Positions 24,601 through 36,313 are shown, counted from the first letter of the stretch. The stretch: 64,000 nucleotides of DNA from Carya illinoinensis (GCF_018687715.1 NC_056752.1:50562653-50626652), one strand, 5' to 3'. Numbers and translations are program-made. The notes: generated from the sequence alone by a model not told the origin.

Positions 24601-27600
24601 AATATAACAACTGGAAAAATGTTTTATTCTGTCCGTGCTGATGGTAGGCTTAACTCTTGCTCTCAGCTTGGAGTACTTGAAATGTCACAGTCAGGGTTGC
24701 AAGCTGTTTTGAACCCCAGTGAGATGTTTTTAAGTGAGCAATACTCAGATTCAGACTTCTTAGCTGGACTAGCTGTTGCTGTAATTATGGATGGATCTCG
24801 AACTTTCCTTATTGAAATTCAGGTAGCTATTCTGTAGTTATTTTATTTTTTTGAATCCTTTGTTAAATTGTGCAATTGACTGCATCTTTCTGTTATATTG
24901 GAGTATTTACTTTTTGAGGTTTTTTTTATTAGGACTTCCTTTTTGACGAATCAGGAGAGTTTAATGATATGGATTGATAATAGTACCGGGGAACTCTTTT
25001 TGTGCTTGTCTGTGGATTATTGATGCTGGAGTTATATATGAAATCTACAGATTGCTTTAGGTATATGTGTCTTAGACATTTACTGCAGTGTGTTGCCTGC
25101 CAAATCCATTATTTCATGGTTGTCATAGGGAACACATTTTGTACTCCTTAGATTTAATCTTTATGCTGTCATGGCTTCAAAACTATTTAACACCGTAAAT
25201 AGGTGTTACTTTATTCTACGTAAGCCTTTGGGTCGGAACAATTTTATGGTGTGAAGGCCCGTTGATTTCCCTCTGAAACAGCGGTTTTGAATTTTATCAG
25301 GATTAAACCTTGGAGCAACCATATTTTTAATCATGGTTAGTCACTAATCTTTGGGTTTCGTTGCATTAGTCTCATCCCGTGTGACATTAGTAGGCCTCTC
25401 TTTGTGCAAATACTAAACAAGATGGTGGTGCCTACAGTGAAACTCTGGAAGGTCCATGAAGATTCCCAGGTTATATAGGTGAACCGTGAATGTTATGGTG
25501 GTTTTTTTTTTTGTAAATATTAAAGCGCTTACAAGGACATTTTGAACCATATTGACGTTATGAAGAGAATTTTTTAAGCACCTCTTTACACTCTTAATTG
25601 CTTGACATCTACACTTCATTTCTGTCTGAAAAATACTGACTTTTGAATATTTATGTAGGCATTATGTGTATCTGGGTCGATAGATTCAAGGCAAGTTAAT
25701 GGCATTCAAGGAAGCAGAGCTGACATGATCATTTCTGTAAGTAAGCTTAAGTTTCTTTTAACACGTCATGCTCATGCAATCATTACTATGTGGGTCTTAT
25801 TCTTTTTATATTCAATATTTCACCAAAATCCACTTGAATGCTGAGTAATAATTAAGTTGAAGGTCCTTTGAGCTATAAAATCCACCTTATCAAATTTTAT
25901 TTTTCAAATGCTCAGTGTCACCCTACTGTTCTAGTCTCACAATACCAAGCTTGGCAGTTCTGCTTTCTTCCTGTTATCTCAATGATATGTTGAACCTGGT
26001 AGCTGCATTTAGCAATCAGATTAGTCCAACCTTTGATTTGTTTATACGATCAAGTAGGCCAAAGTGGTTGTCCATGCCCTGACCCTTGGAAAACTAGGAA
26101 CATAAAGTGGGATTACAATGGCCATGATAAATTTTTTAATTATACAAATTGAAGAAGAAAATTTTTATTGCTATTTTTTCAGAAATTAGAGGAAGATTTA
26201 AAATATCCTGTACTGCAAGAAGAGATATGACAAGACCAGAACCTTCAATCCTTCTTTCTAAACTGGGGTGCCCGATTGGCCGTTCCATCACTTTGAATCT
26301 GAGGAACGAGATCTTTCCTCAAATCTAAGAAAACTGTTTGGCTCAAATTTCGTATAATTTGAAAATCCCAAAAAAATGTGGTTCTTATGTTTCTTAAAAT
26401 ATAGTTTATCGCATATTTTTCAGCAACAGACAGTGGGGCCCAATTCGTAATGTTATTATCTCGAGTTTGTTTATCACTACAATCGCTTTTCTTGATGGGT
26501 AGGGCTAAATAATCAAGATGACATTTTACTGCTTACCAAAGGATGCCTTGGTGGTCCATGATTGTGAACTGAGCACATTGAGTCTCTTAAATTGTAGGTT
26601 CTTATGAAGCAAGCTAGTCTAAAGCTTCAAGAGAATGTAAGTTGATTCTTCTGTAGTAGTTATGCTTTGCAATTAAGTTTTCTTCTCTGTATTTATGAGG
26701 CGTATAATTGGCTTCTGTCACTTAATTTTACCTATCAAAAAATTTTCTTAAATGTTTAAAGTTCTTTCAGGATTGTGGCTTAGAAATGGAAGAAAGAGAG
26801 AGTAGTAAAATCTTCCAAATGCTCCAAGGATGTTGAAAAAAACGAGAACCTTGATTTGCTTTAAAGAAATTAATGTGGAACTATTCTTCTAAGTTTATGA
26901 AGTGAGATGAGGGAAACACATCATGATTTTAGTGTGCTGTCATCTTTATCACCAATAGTACACTAATGTGAGAAGGCACAGTAGCTTGTAGCAGATTTTT
27001 CAATGAAACTATTTGAATAATTGATCGATTGTCCTTATTAACTATCAAATAAATAAATAAATAAATAATTGACCGATTGTCAAATTTGCACATGGAGTTC
27101 TAAGATACTAGTCTCCTAGATGAGTAAGATGTAATGGATATTGGGGGTATATAGGACAAAAGAATCCATAAAGAATTTTTTTTTTTTGATAAGTAAGAAG
27201 TAAATTTTATTGAAGTGAATGAAGATAGGCAAAGCCTATGTACACAGGAAGTATACAGAAGAAATGCCAAAGTACATTCTAATGGTGCAGATCCATAAAG
27301 AATCTTGTCTATGGAATAACTTAAAAGTAATTTTTAAATGGAATAAAGTTAAATTCGTTGTAACATTATCAGACTATGGATATTGTCAATTGTGATTTTT
27401 TTTTTATATTTTATGTGTTTGTCTGTAACTTAATTGTAAAAGCTGTTTTATTATAATTTTACATAATAAAACAGATGATGCAGTTAATGGTGATAATTAG
27501 TGCAAAGAAATATGTTCAAACCTGTTATGCTATCTTTAAGAAATTTTAAGGACCTACTTGGCCCATTATTGCTCTTTTTTCTTCATCTAGTTATATATAT

Positions 27601-29011
27601 ATATATATATATATTTACAAGTAAGAAGATATTTTACTGATATTAAAACTCTTCATCCAGTTATATCACAAATGGTACTTTCAATTGCTAGATTTTATTG
27701 TCTGCTGTACCTGTGTTCATTTTACATCTGATTACCTTGTTCTTTTCTATTTTGGTGGGGGTTCTTTTTTGATAGGCAATCTTCTTAAATGTTGTGAGCG
27801 GGGTGAAACTGACTGAAACTGCTGGTGATCTTGCAATAGCGGCAGCAATTTGCAGCAGGCATGTGTTTTATGATCTAGTTCACCTTGTTACCTTTTTACA
27901 ACTATTATAATCTATATCTTGTAAAGTATATATGGGGCTTTACATACTTCATGATAATTTTCGTAGAATTTTTCAAACATTCCACGGCTGATATAACATG
28001 TTTTCAAAGCATTAGCAGCTTTGAAAGGTGTGGAAAGGATTTTTCTCTTTCTTTCTCCTTGGAGTTGACTTCACATGTTTGTGTTGTCCGTCTTCAGTTT
28101 TTTGGAGTTTCCCATTCCCAACAGTACTGCATTCATTGGTGAAGTTGGCCTTGGTGGTGAGCTTCGCACGGTAAGCAGATATTTCGTTATTCTTTTCCAG
28201 TTATGGAAGCTTCTTTACATTCCATTAGTGGTATTGTTATCAGTGCTTAACATAGCTCTCATGCATAAATTTCCTATGCCCAACCTCTGCCATTTCCTTT
28301 ATTTTTTTTTGACGCTGAACTACTGGAAAATAAATTAAATAAGGCAGGGCAGGTATTATTTACTGAAGTGAGTAAGTTTGGCAAAGAGGTTGGCTTAAGT
28401 GGTAAATGCCTTGGTCTTGGCAGTATGCTCCCTCCAAAGTCGGTTTGTATCCTCTTGGATGCAAACAATGTCTAGTGGCTATCGGATTGGGGGATTTTCT
28501 TCTTGAATTACCCAATGTGCACTTGAGGGGAAATTCCTTGCCAAGAGCCCGTGCACTGCATCCCTGGAATTAGTTGGACACTGTACTCGGACACCTGGTG
28601 CCAACCAAAAAAAAAGTTTGGCAAAGCCCAAGGAACGTCTCTAATAGCCAATTTTAGAGCAAGGCAAAGGAGTTGATTCTGACTGCAGACGTTATACCCT
28701 TGAAAAACACTACAGATTGTTGTGGTGCTTAGAATTTCTTTGAGTGATGTGAAGTTAAAATTATAGGTTGACCTCAGCAGTTTTTATTTTATTTACTACG
28801 TCTTAACAGTTCTATAAACTTTTTTATTTTGACATTTTAGGTACCTAGAATGGAGAAACGGGTAAACACGGTGGCAAAACTGGGGTATAAAATATGTATT
28901 GTTCCCAAGCCAGCTGTGGAATCATTAGGATCTCAAGGTTTTGAGGGAATGGAAGTCATAGGCTGCAGGAATCTGAAAGAGGTTATCAACACTGTGTTCA
29001 GGACGCACTGA
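18615..29011 (+). CDS. Organellar RadA/Sms DNA recombination protein
   Basis: Plant homologue of bacterial RadA, an ATPase that helps process and extend recombination intermediates; in plants it is targeted to organelles. Fifteen exons: 18615-19117, 19388-19443, 20584-20642, 20827-20898, 21304-21387, 22010-22117, 22519-22581, 23487-23567, 23927-23992, 24667-24822, 25659-25736, 26598-26636, 27776-27858, 28098-28170, 28841-29011. They sum to 1692 bp, 563 residues. The basic Ser/Pro-rich N-terminus suits a transit peptide. A C4 zinc finger ([18 protein letters not shown]) lies in exon 1; Walker [11 protein letters not shown] in exon 3; Walker B-like [11 protein letters not shown] in exon 6; the RadA signature KNRFGSTDE in exon 9; and a Lon-like C-terminal domain ([36 protein letters not shown]) in exons 11-15. 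Intron 13 appears to use a GC donor. All key motifs are intact. Start at 18,615 or 18,630 (both in frame). Confidence 0.9.
19596..20055. mobile_element. Foldback element in RadA intron 2
   Basis: Left end ACTAGCAATGGTTTATGCATC with CTTCATCTTCAAA; right end GATGAAGATAGATAAGCCATTGTTAGT is its inverted copy. The 460-bp interior is AT-rich without coding capacity. It accounts for much of the unusually long second intron of RadA. The left terminus reads CACTAGCAATGG, which recalls CACTA-type ends, but the right end is not a clean TAGTG, so the class is uncertain. Confidence 0.6.
23235..23259. repeat. GA microsatellite
   Basis: An uninterrupted GA dinucleotide repeat after a T-run, in RadA intron 7. 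Length is likely to vary between individuals. Confidence 0.85.
28387..28613 (+). mobile_element. tRNA-derived SINE with 13-bp target duplication
   Basis: The element begins with a tRNA-like promoter: an A-box-like segment (TTGGCTTAAGTGGTAAA) and, about 45 bp on, a B-box-like segment (CGGTTTGTATCC). It ends in an A9 tail (CCAACCAAAAAAAAA). It is flanked by perfect 13-bp direct repeats AAGTTTGGCAAAG at 28,374-28,386 and 28,614-28,626, the expected LINE-mediated target-site duplication. It sits in the last intron of RadA in the same orientation as the gene. The body is about 227 bp. Confidence 0.8.
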
Positions 29012-31257
29012 AATGAAGCTGTAGATCAGTTTTATTCCTTTTGTTGCATTAAATTTCGTAGATATAAATACTACAGAAGCACCAAAATGTGCATACAAAG
29101 TCACTTTGTTGCCCTTTTCTCAACTCGGTTCTGTATTTTGGGATTTTCTTTCATATGATTTGATGTGCTCCATCAGTGATCACCACCAGTCCTTGGGTTA
29201 CGATCAACATATTTGTAAAGATGTAGTATCTTTATTAACACCAAGGACCCCAAGATGCTTTGTCGTTTTGAACTTTGTCAGAAGAATGTTATTGTCAATG
29301 CCAAAAATGTTGTTGCCATGGAAATAAGAGATGAAGCATCTCTCGCCCAATGCATGATTCAGAAATCTACAATGAAGTGGGGAACACGCAGACTCGTGTA
29401 AAGCATATCTGTTGGTGCTTGAATCGCTCATAGATTCTTATATTATATATTTATCGTATAATCAGTATTGCCACAACCACAGTTCGGCATATTATGTTAT
29501 GCTTTATGGAAGTACCGTGTGAAGGAGCACGTAGACCCCCCCATTTACAGAAAGTGTATTTCCGCACAAAAACCTTATGAATCACTACTTGGCGCGGTGA
29601 TCACTCGGGTAGGAACTACATACTATCATGCAGCCAAAAAAAAGGATAAAAAAAAAATGATACCCCGAAAAGAGCACAACACTCCAAATAAGCAGCCGCT
29701 CAAATTCGGAATGTGCTGCTAGCCACTTTGCAAAGCTGTGGCTCCTTCTATGGCATAATGTCCGAAGCAAAATGGAATGCAAATTATTCGTAAGATTGAG
29801 ACACCATCAAGTACCTCAATTCCATTGCTAATGTGCTCGCAATATGACAACGTATAGCAAACAACAACGAAGTGAGATAATACATCCTAGCATCCATAGT
29901 GCCTAATCTTCCGAGTCTGAGATATCCAAAAACTCACGTCCTGGAGATATCTGAGTCTGAGATAATTAGTAAACAACAACCAAAAAAGCTCTTGTTCTGC
30001 GCCTACGGTTGTTTACTATAACCATGTGCCCATTTTCTTCGACTCTTTTCTCAATATATTCAAATAGTCTCCACCAACTCCTTCAAGATAAAAGGGCAAC
30101 TTTGGAATCAACAGTCCACATCTTGGCTAGCAAGAGTCTCATAGATTGCTATGAGTCCTACATGGAAATATCTGAAGAACTATGCGAAACTGGTTCAATA
30201 ACCTTGATTATTATTATTATTAGTATTATTATCTATCGTCTTGGGTATTCTTGCCACTGCAACTTTAAGGCCATGCCTTCTAATTTTCTGCATTATATGC
30301 TGCTTTATAAATAACTAAACGATATGACGTGCTAACAATTCAAACTCATTGTCGATCCATCGACATAGAAGAGGTCCTCCCTTGTGAAGCCTACGCTTGG
30401 ATTTGGAGGATGCTCTCTACAAAGTCAAGACATCAGCATTAGCCTCGTCCAAAACCATAAAAACCTTTTTATTTTATTAGTCTGTTCAATAATATCCAAT
30501 GGTTACTAGTTCGAGTCCCCTCAAAACCACTAGAGGTTTACCTAGCCGTTAATTTTAGGATCCCGTGAAATTAGTCAATGTGCACGCAAACTAGCCCGAA
30601 CACCTAAGGATATAAAAATAAAAATAAAATTCTTCCTACCATTCTTTACATGCACTGACGAACAACTCTAATACTAGATGTCGGAGATTGGCCGATGAGT
30701 AGAAAGTAGCCAAAGTCATTTAGACAAGATAACATAAGACCTAATCTCTAAATGAGATAACTAGGTTTGACCCCCACCCTTGCATTAAAAAAAAAAAAAA
30801 AAAAAAAGAAAATAAAAGAAATAAAAGACGCTACTGTTATGCTGCCCAGTTTTGACCACGGGACATACTTCTAGTGCAAATTGTGCATTTGTTTTCTTTT
30901 TTCTTTTAAACATTTTTAAACATCTTTAAATATATTAAAAAAATATCAATATATTAAAAGTTATTTTTTTAAATATTAAGAAAAAAATATTAAAAAATAA
31001 AATAAATATATAAGGGATCGAAGCAAAAATATGAGGCATACTATCATTATCATTTTCCAAAAAAACAATTACTGAGAAAGTAGTATAAAGGGAGAGACCA
31101 AGAATTATATCGGGCTTGGATAATCTTAGTGGGCCTGTAGAAGATTGGGCTCGATAAATTTACGCCCAACAGTAATAATGGACTTGCAAAATGAATAGCT
31201 ATATACTAAAATGATATGTTGTGCCCAAAAATTTTAAAAAAAAAAAATTGAAGAAAA
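29012..31257. other. Intergenic between RadA and the copia element
   Basis: No gene seen. The first few hundred bases are the RadA 3' flank. A short perfect inverted repeat (AGTAAACAAC / GTTGTTTACT) lies near 29,969-30,018. A truncated SINE is noted separately at 30,483-30,625. A run of A about 22 bp long is at 30,785-30,807. Confidence 0.4.
30483..30625 (+). mobile_element. 5'-truncated SINE-like fragment
   Basis: Contains a B-box-like segment (TTACTAGTTCGAGTCCC), followed by a body with GTGAAATTAGTCAATGTGCACGC that resembles the middle of the SINE at 28.4-28.6 kb (ACCCAATGTGCAC), and an A-rich tail (AAAATAAAAATAAAA). The A-box part is missing. Probably an older, truncated copy of a related SINE. 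Confidence 0.5.
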
Positions 31258-31681
31258 TGTTATAAAATTACCGAAAAGTAAAGAGAGAGATAGATTTATT
31301 ATAAAACTTTCTAAAAGGAGAGAGAGAGATAGAACTCAGAGAAGTTATGAAACTTATGAATTTCTTAAAGAATTCAACGATATATATAGGCGCACAAAGG
31401 GAACTATGCTATCTTACTATGCAGTACTATGCTGGCACTGTGCATATGTCGGCCATTCACTATGCTAGTTACTATGCAGTATTATGCTGGTACTATGCAC
31501 TGTGCTATGTCGACCATTCACTATGCCAGTTACTATGCAGTACTATGCTGGCACTATGCACTGTGCTATATCAGTCATTTACTATGCCAGTTACTATGCA
31601 GTACTATGCTGGCACTATGCTAGCACTATGCACTTGACGACTAGATAAATGTGGTCATACAATTCAAGATAGTTTATAACA
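31258..31681 (-). repeat. 3' LTR of the copia element
   Basis: 424 bp, TGTTATAA...TTATAACA. Inside are about 3.5 tandem copies of a roughly 61-bp unit (CTATGCAGTACTATGCTGGC ...), which explains the repetitive open frames seen here; they are not genes. Compared with the other LTR there are about 15 substitutions, a 2-bp indel in the GA run and a 9-12-bp indel near the end. Confidence 0.88.
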
Positions 31682-31714
31682 CTTCCCCTTTGGATGACCA
31701 TATTTAAAGAATAT

Positions 31715-31890
31715 GCCTCGTTAAAACCTTACCAAGGAAAAACCCCGTGGGAAAAAACCAATGGCGAAGGAAAAAGAGTACAGTATTCATGTGTATCGCC
31801 GAGTGCTTTAGGATTGTCTCATTAAAACCTTGCAAAGGAAAACCCAGTGGGATAAAACCTTAGCGAAGGAAAAAGAGTACAATCAGCACA
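31715..31890. repeat. Direct repeat next to the 3' LTR
   Basis: Two copies of a segment reading TTAAAACCTTACCAAGGAAA..CCCCGTGGGA..GGCGAAGGAAAAAGAGTACA (about 31,720-31,783) and TTAAAACCTTGCAAAGGAAA..CCCAGTGGGA..AGCGAAGGAAAAAGAGTACA (about 31,823-31,883). Non-coding, between the pol end and the purine tract of the element. Similar repeats in this position are familiar from other plant copia elements. Confidence 0.6.
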
Positions 31891-31914
31891 AGTCTTCAAG
31901 ACATTACTTCCCCT

Positions 31915-32330
31915 GAAAAGTGCATGATAACAGCTTTTCAAACCTCCGCATTCCAATGTTCTGCATAATCTTCTTAAATGTTGCAGTTGGTAGTGCTTTA
32001 GTGAATAAATCTGCCAGATTTTTACTTGACCGTACCTTCTTGATATCAATTTCAATTTTCTTCTCATGAATTGCAATGATCTTCTTGTGTATATCTGAAA
32101 GATAACTCACATCTGTACATCCAACTAACTGTGGACTTGATCCATGTTGATAAAATAATCACAATGGATCTTTCTGCTCATCACTACTCTTCTGGAGTTG
32201 TACTCTTCTGGAGTTCTTGTAAATAACACAGTTAGTGGAGAATTCATCAATATTAAACCGCTAACCTCATTTTTTAATAAAAACGGTGGCCAGCCTTTTA
32301 AGATCAGACAAGCACCGCGGATTTTCAACT
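31915..32330 (-). pseudogene. RNase H remnant of copia pol
   Basis: Read leftward, the segment resembling the start of the copia RNase H (LVG.TD..YLSD.HK) is followed almost at once by the family's C-terminal part (IDIKKVRSSKNLADLFTKAL), then FKKIMQNIGMRR. The catalytic middle is absent, so an internal deletion has removed the active site. A frameshift separates the two open pieces (31,822-32,110 and 32,125-32,328). Confidence 0.75.
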
Positions 32331-33050
32331 CCTCTGTAGGTGTCAGGCGTGCTGTCAGGCGTGCTATCAGGCGCCGCAGAGCTATGAAGTTATATTTCGT
32401 CTCTTTTCTCTTGCTTCACGAGAGATGCTGTATCATAATTTTCTCTATAAAAGAGATATTCAGCTCATCTTCATTCGCATCTCATCTTCTTCAATTTTTT
32501 TTTGTAATCATACTGCATTTTTACTCTGCAATCTCTTTCTGCATTCTTATCTTACAATGGCTCAGCGATCTTCTCATGGCCAATATATGAGGTACTCTGC
32601 ACCTCGTTCATCAGCTGTACCTGCTTCTACCACAGGTGCTATTATGCAATATAATGATCTGACTCATAGGTCAGATAATGAAGCTATCTATGAGCTTGTG
32701 AGTCTCGGTACCCGATACTAATCATCCATTGTCGCATTTTCTCAGCGACTGCAATTCAGAACTTGTGGAGTTGACAATCTCTACGAGAATATTGCTATAC
32801 TTCAGCGACTTCTTTTGGAGTCCAACATGAAGATAGAATCAATAAAGCAAGAGAATAGGAATTTAAAATCCTTGCTTAAATCTTATTTTCGATTGCCCAC
32901 CCCTTTAGATAGGGATGCCATGCAGATTCTTGAAGAACAAGAGCGTTTAAAGAATGAGGCAAAGTGCCTTAAATTTCTGTAATTCTTGCTTCAACATAAT
33001 AAAATAATATTTCACAAATATTCATATTTGTGTTTCTATCTTTTGGTAGA
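32330..33050 (+). other. Antisense transcription-unit-like insert in the copia element
   Basis: On the strand opposite to gag-pol. Three tandem 12-mers of the type TGTCAGGCGTGC / TATCAGGCGCCG (about 32,340-32,376) precede a TATA box (CTCTATAAAAG, about 32,443-32,453). A reading frame starts at ATG 32,560 (MAQRSSHGQYMRY...). It is stopped by a single TAA at 32,719-32,721 but stays open in the same phase after it to a TAA at 32,980-32,982, spanning about 140 codons. The second half is Lys/Glu/Leu-rich with coiled-coil character (IESIKQENRNLKSLLK). An AATAAAATAA poly(A)-like signal follows at about 32,997. It takes the place expected for the distal half of reverse transcriptase. Antisense frames near the 3' LTR are known in some Ty3 elements; none of those families is recognisable here. 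Function unknown. Confidence 0.5.
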
Positions 33051-33149
33051 TGTTCTGTGTGCTCCCTTTCATTTCTTCTTTAATAATGCACACTTCATAT
33101 CAAACCCATAATATGAATCTGAAATATTAATTGTATTAAAAGATAGTAT

Positions 33150-34093
33150 TTCATAACTAATAACATCATCCATCTTCCCCTTGAAGCCGCAAGGGTTTCA
33201 GATCTATATTTCAAATATGTGCAGTTTTCATGAGCTCTTCTGGAGCCTCAATGACATTTAAATCATATATATAAACTGCAATAATAGCTTGTTTCCATTT
33301 GCGTTTGGATTGCTTTAGGTTATATAAGGATCTTTGAAACTTGATAGAATACATATTTCCAGATGTATTCATATTAGAAGTTTCAGACATTTTCTATCCT
33401 TCAGGGATTTTCATATATATATATATATCATGATCCAATGATCCATATAAATATGCAGTTAAACATGCATATCCAAACTCTCGATAACTTTCAAGCTAAT
33501 AAAAATCTCAATATGATTTCAACCACTTTAAAATCATATCAATATTGTTTCTTCGAGAAACTAACTTGTGATTTCTATATCACATTTTCATATTAAAAGT
33601 TTCAGGCTTTTTATATCATGTATATAAATATCCACTGATATTTAACAAAAATCACATCTTTAGGTGTTTGGACTTCAAGTCCATATTTATCACATTTTAC
33701 TTAGTAATATCAATTCTGCAGGAATTGAGAAACTGACTCGTGATTTATATATCACATTTTTATTTCCTTTCCATAAATACTCACTGACATTCAACAAGCA
33801 TCACCTCTTTAGGTGTTTGGACTATAAGTCCCGATGCATCATATTTTACTAGTGAATCAATTCTGCAGAAATTGTTTCTTTCAAATATTGGCCAATATTT
33901 TACGTCGGTATTCTTCGACGGTTCTTGATTCACTTTCTCCATTACTTCTGGTAATGTCAATTGCCATCTCATATGGAAATACGTTGTCGACAACGATTTT
34001 ATTTCTATTCATAATTTTTCTATTATTCATGAAATGTAACGAGATCTCGTTATTTTCAGGTACCTGTCCCTCTTCAAGGGAAGACATTTTCAT
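33150..34093 (-). pseudogene. Integrase end and reverse transcriptase remnant of copia pol
   Basis: Between 34,093 and 33,881 the minus strand is open and matches the copia linker region (SLEEGQVPENNEIS, NRNKIVVDNVFPYEMAIDI). Near 33,800-33,840 GLIVQTPKEVMLV fits the start of reverse transcriptase. At about 33,465-33,400 TAYLYGSLDHD and MKIPEG are typical of its conserved core, and near 33,300-33,230 AIIAVYI.DLN..EAPEEL follows, with the YVDD-type box altered. Between them a segment of roughly 170 bp is tandemly duplicated (around 33,540-33,700 and 33,715-33,880). Frameshifts and stops are many; it cannot make an enzyme. Confidence 0.72.
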
Positions 34094-34734
34094 GAAAAAC
34101 CTCTTCAGGAGGCACTCTTCAAGAGTTTATATAGGAGAATTTTATACAGAGAATTTGGATGGACTTTATTGCTTGTTTTGTGGGTATGGCCTCTTCAGGA
34201 GCACCAAATTATTTGTGCATTTCTCTTTTGAGATACTCTATCTTTTGTATCGATAAGTCTCACATGCCTTTATACATGTTTTTAGACTGCTGAATTTCTT
34301 AATTGTCCTACAGGGACTTCAATCCTCGCTGGGATTTTAGCAGCTAGAATATGAGACATTTTTATCTTATTGCATCCAAAATTTAATTATCATCTGAACT
34401 TCTGGTTCACATATGATAATCAAGATAACGTTGAATAATTTCATCTTATTTGGTTCAAGCAAATTTTTCATTCCACTTCTGGTGGTAAGACTTTATAGTA
34501 AAAGAATCTTCTGATTCTTTTATGGACGTCCATATGAAAATCATTCGACTTATCGTAATTGATTTTAGATGATTAAGATAACCATGAAAAGATATAAATA
34601 TTTTGAATCATATCACCTTTTGATGCATCATAATATTTGATTCAATAATTTGTATAATATCATATCAAAGAGAAAGCTTACAGCTTTTCTAATATGAGCT
34701 TTTGGCCCGAAAAGATATTCATTATCACGTCCAA

Positions 34735-35010
34735 TCTCTTAGTTTCTTTGAATGAAACACATTATTCTTTTCACTTCAGGGAATAGAATGATATAAATTC
34801 ATTATTATTCACTTCAGGGAATGATGTAGATCTAGTAAGACGTGAATAATGATTCTTATTAAAAGCTCATTATTTTGTTCAGTCACTGAAAGACCTGATA
34901 CAAATTTATAATATATTGTGAACGTTTACATTTTATATTGTTACTTCAGGAGCATATTCGATATTGCTACTTCAGGAGCACATTCGAGACGTTCATTCAA
35001 ATATATATTC
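34735..35010 (-). pseudogene. Decayed second copy of a gag segment
   Basis: The stretch with AATGATGTAGATCTAGTA, AAAAGCTCATTATTTTG and CAGGAGCACATTCGAG repeats, with many changes, the gag stretch at about 35,690-35,870 (AATGATGTAAATCTAGTA, AAAAGCTCATTATTTTG, CAGGAGCACATTCAAG). It therefore seems that the middle of gag was duplicated inside the element before decaying. No open frame remains. Confidence 0.5.
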
Positions 35011-35260
35011 TTTCCACAATTTCAATTATGCAACTTCAGGTGCATAAATCATAATGAGTTTTTGGTACAAGTATCACTCATATGAGATACTCAATAAAAT
35101 TATTGATTTAGGGCGATCCTTCAGGGATGCTCCATTTCCATTCTCAGATAAATCATATCATCAATAATTTATAACAAGTATAAATAAATAAAACTTTTAT
35201 TACTACAAAACATTGTAGAATATAAAAATATTTTATAATAAGATAAATGAAATATATTAA

Positions 35261-36313
35261 TTAAAAAGGAACACTTTCATGATCAACTCTACCACTAGAA
35301 TCCTCAAAGAAATCAGAAACATCAAGACTTGTAATATCTTCTCCATCTATAGAATCTAAAGCATATGATGGTTCAGTAAAATTTGTTTCAAATTTCTTTG
35401 TTTTTTCTTTTATAGAAGATTGGTATAAGTCAACCAAGTGCTTATCTGTACGACAGATACAAGCCCAATGTCCAGTCATACCACATCTATGGCATCCATC
35501 TTCATCTTTTTTTAAAAATTTGTTTTGGGGACCTTTGCCCTTCTCTGAGTTGAACCACTTCTGGTGGTACGGTGTATATCTATTATTGTCCCTTTTAGTG
35601 TGGTTACTTCTAGGACCTCCACTTCCATAATTTTTCCTACCACGTCCACAACCTTGTTTTCTTTGAAAAGATGCACCATTCGCTTCTGGGAATGATGTAA
35701 ATCTAGTACCATTCACTTCAGGAAATGATATAGAACCAGTAGGACGTGACTGGTGATTTCTTAACAAAAGCTCATTATTTTGCACAGCTAATAGAAAACA
35801 AGATATAAGTTCAGAATATTTTTTGAACTTTCGCTCTCGATACTACTGCTGCTGCAGGAGCACATTCAAGGCATGAAAAGTAGTATATGTCTTCTCTAAC
35901 AAGTCATCATCAGTGACTTTTTCACCATATAATTTCAATAGCGAGCTAATTTTAAAGAGTGCAGAGTTATACTCACTAACACTCTTGAAGTCTTGCAACC
36001 TCAGGTGCATCCAATCATGACGAGCTTTTGGGAGGATTATAGTTTTCTGGTGTTCATATCTCTCCCTTAAATCATTCCACAAAATAAGTGGATCTTTCAC
36101 TGTTAGATACTCAGTTTTTAATTCTTCATGAAGATGGTGCCGAAGGAAAATCATTGCCTTAGCACGGTCCTGCAGGGACCCTTGATTTCCTTCTTTAATT
36201 GTATTTCCCAGGTTCATCGCTTCCAGATGGATCTCAGCATCAAGGATCTAAGATAAATAATTTTTTCCAGAAATGTCAAGAGCAACGAATTCCAATTTTG
36301 TAAGATTTGACAT
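35261..36313 (-). pseudogene. copia gag, two in-frame stops
   Basis: From ATG at 36,313 one reading frame runs to a stop at 35,261, interrupted by TAG codons at about 36,248-36,250 and at 35,843-35,845. The first half is a UBN2-type copia gag domain (SLQDRAKAMIFLRHHLHEEL, LWNDLRERYEHQK); the second half is basic with a CCHC zinc knuckle (CHRCGMTGHWACIC, spaced C-x2-C-x4-H-x4-C). Both stops stand where a sense codon is expected, so the protein would be truncated early. The rest is well preserved. Confidence 0.8.

Noticed and set aside
29969..30018. Short inverted repeat AGTAAACAAC / GTTGTTTACT as a small transposon
   Set aside because: The arms are only 10-12 bp and the spacing under 40 bp; no target duplication. 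Probably chance or a decayed end.
31347..31637. 96-residue open frame with repeated YAVLCWYYALCY-like text, and its twin at 36,503-36,790
   Set aside because: Both fall wholly inside the LTRs and simply translate the 61-bp tandem repeats; they have no independent support as genes.
32330..33050. Integrated plant pararetrovirus as source of the antisense unit
   Set aside because: The TATA-type promoter invites the idea, but no coat-protein, movement-protein or viral polymerase segment was found on that strand; evidence is too thin to claim it.
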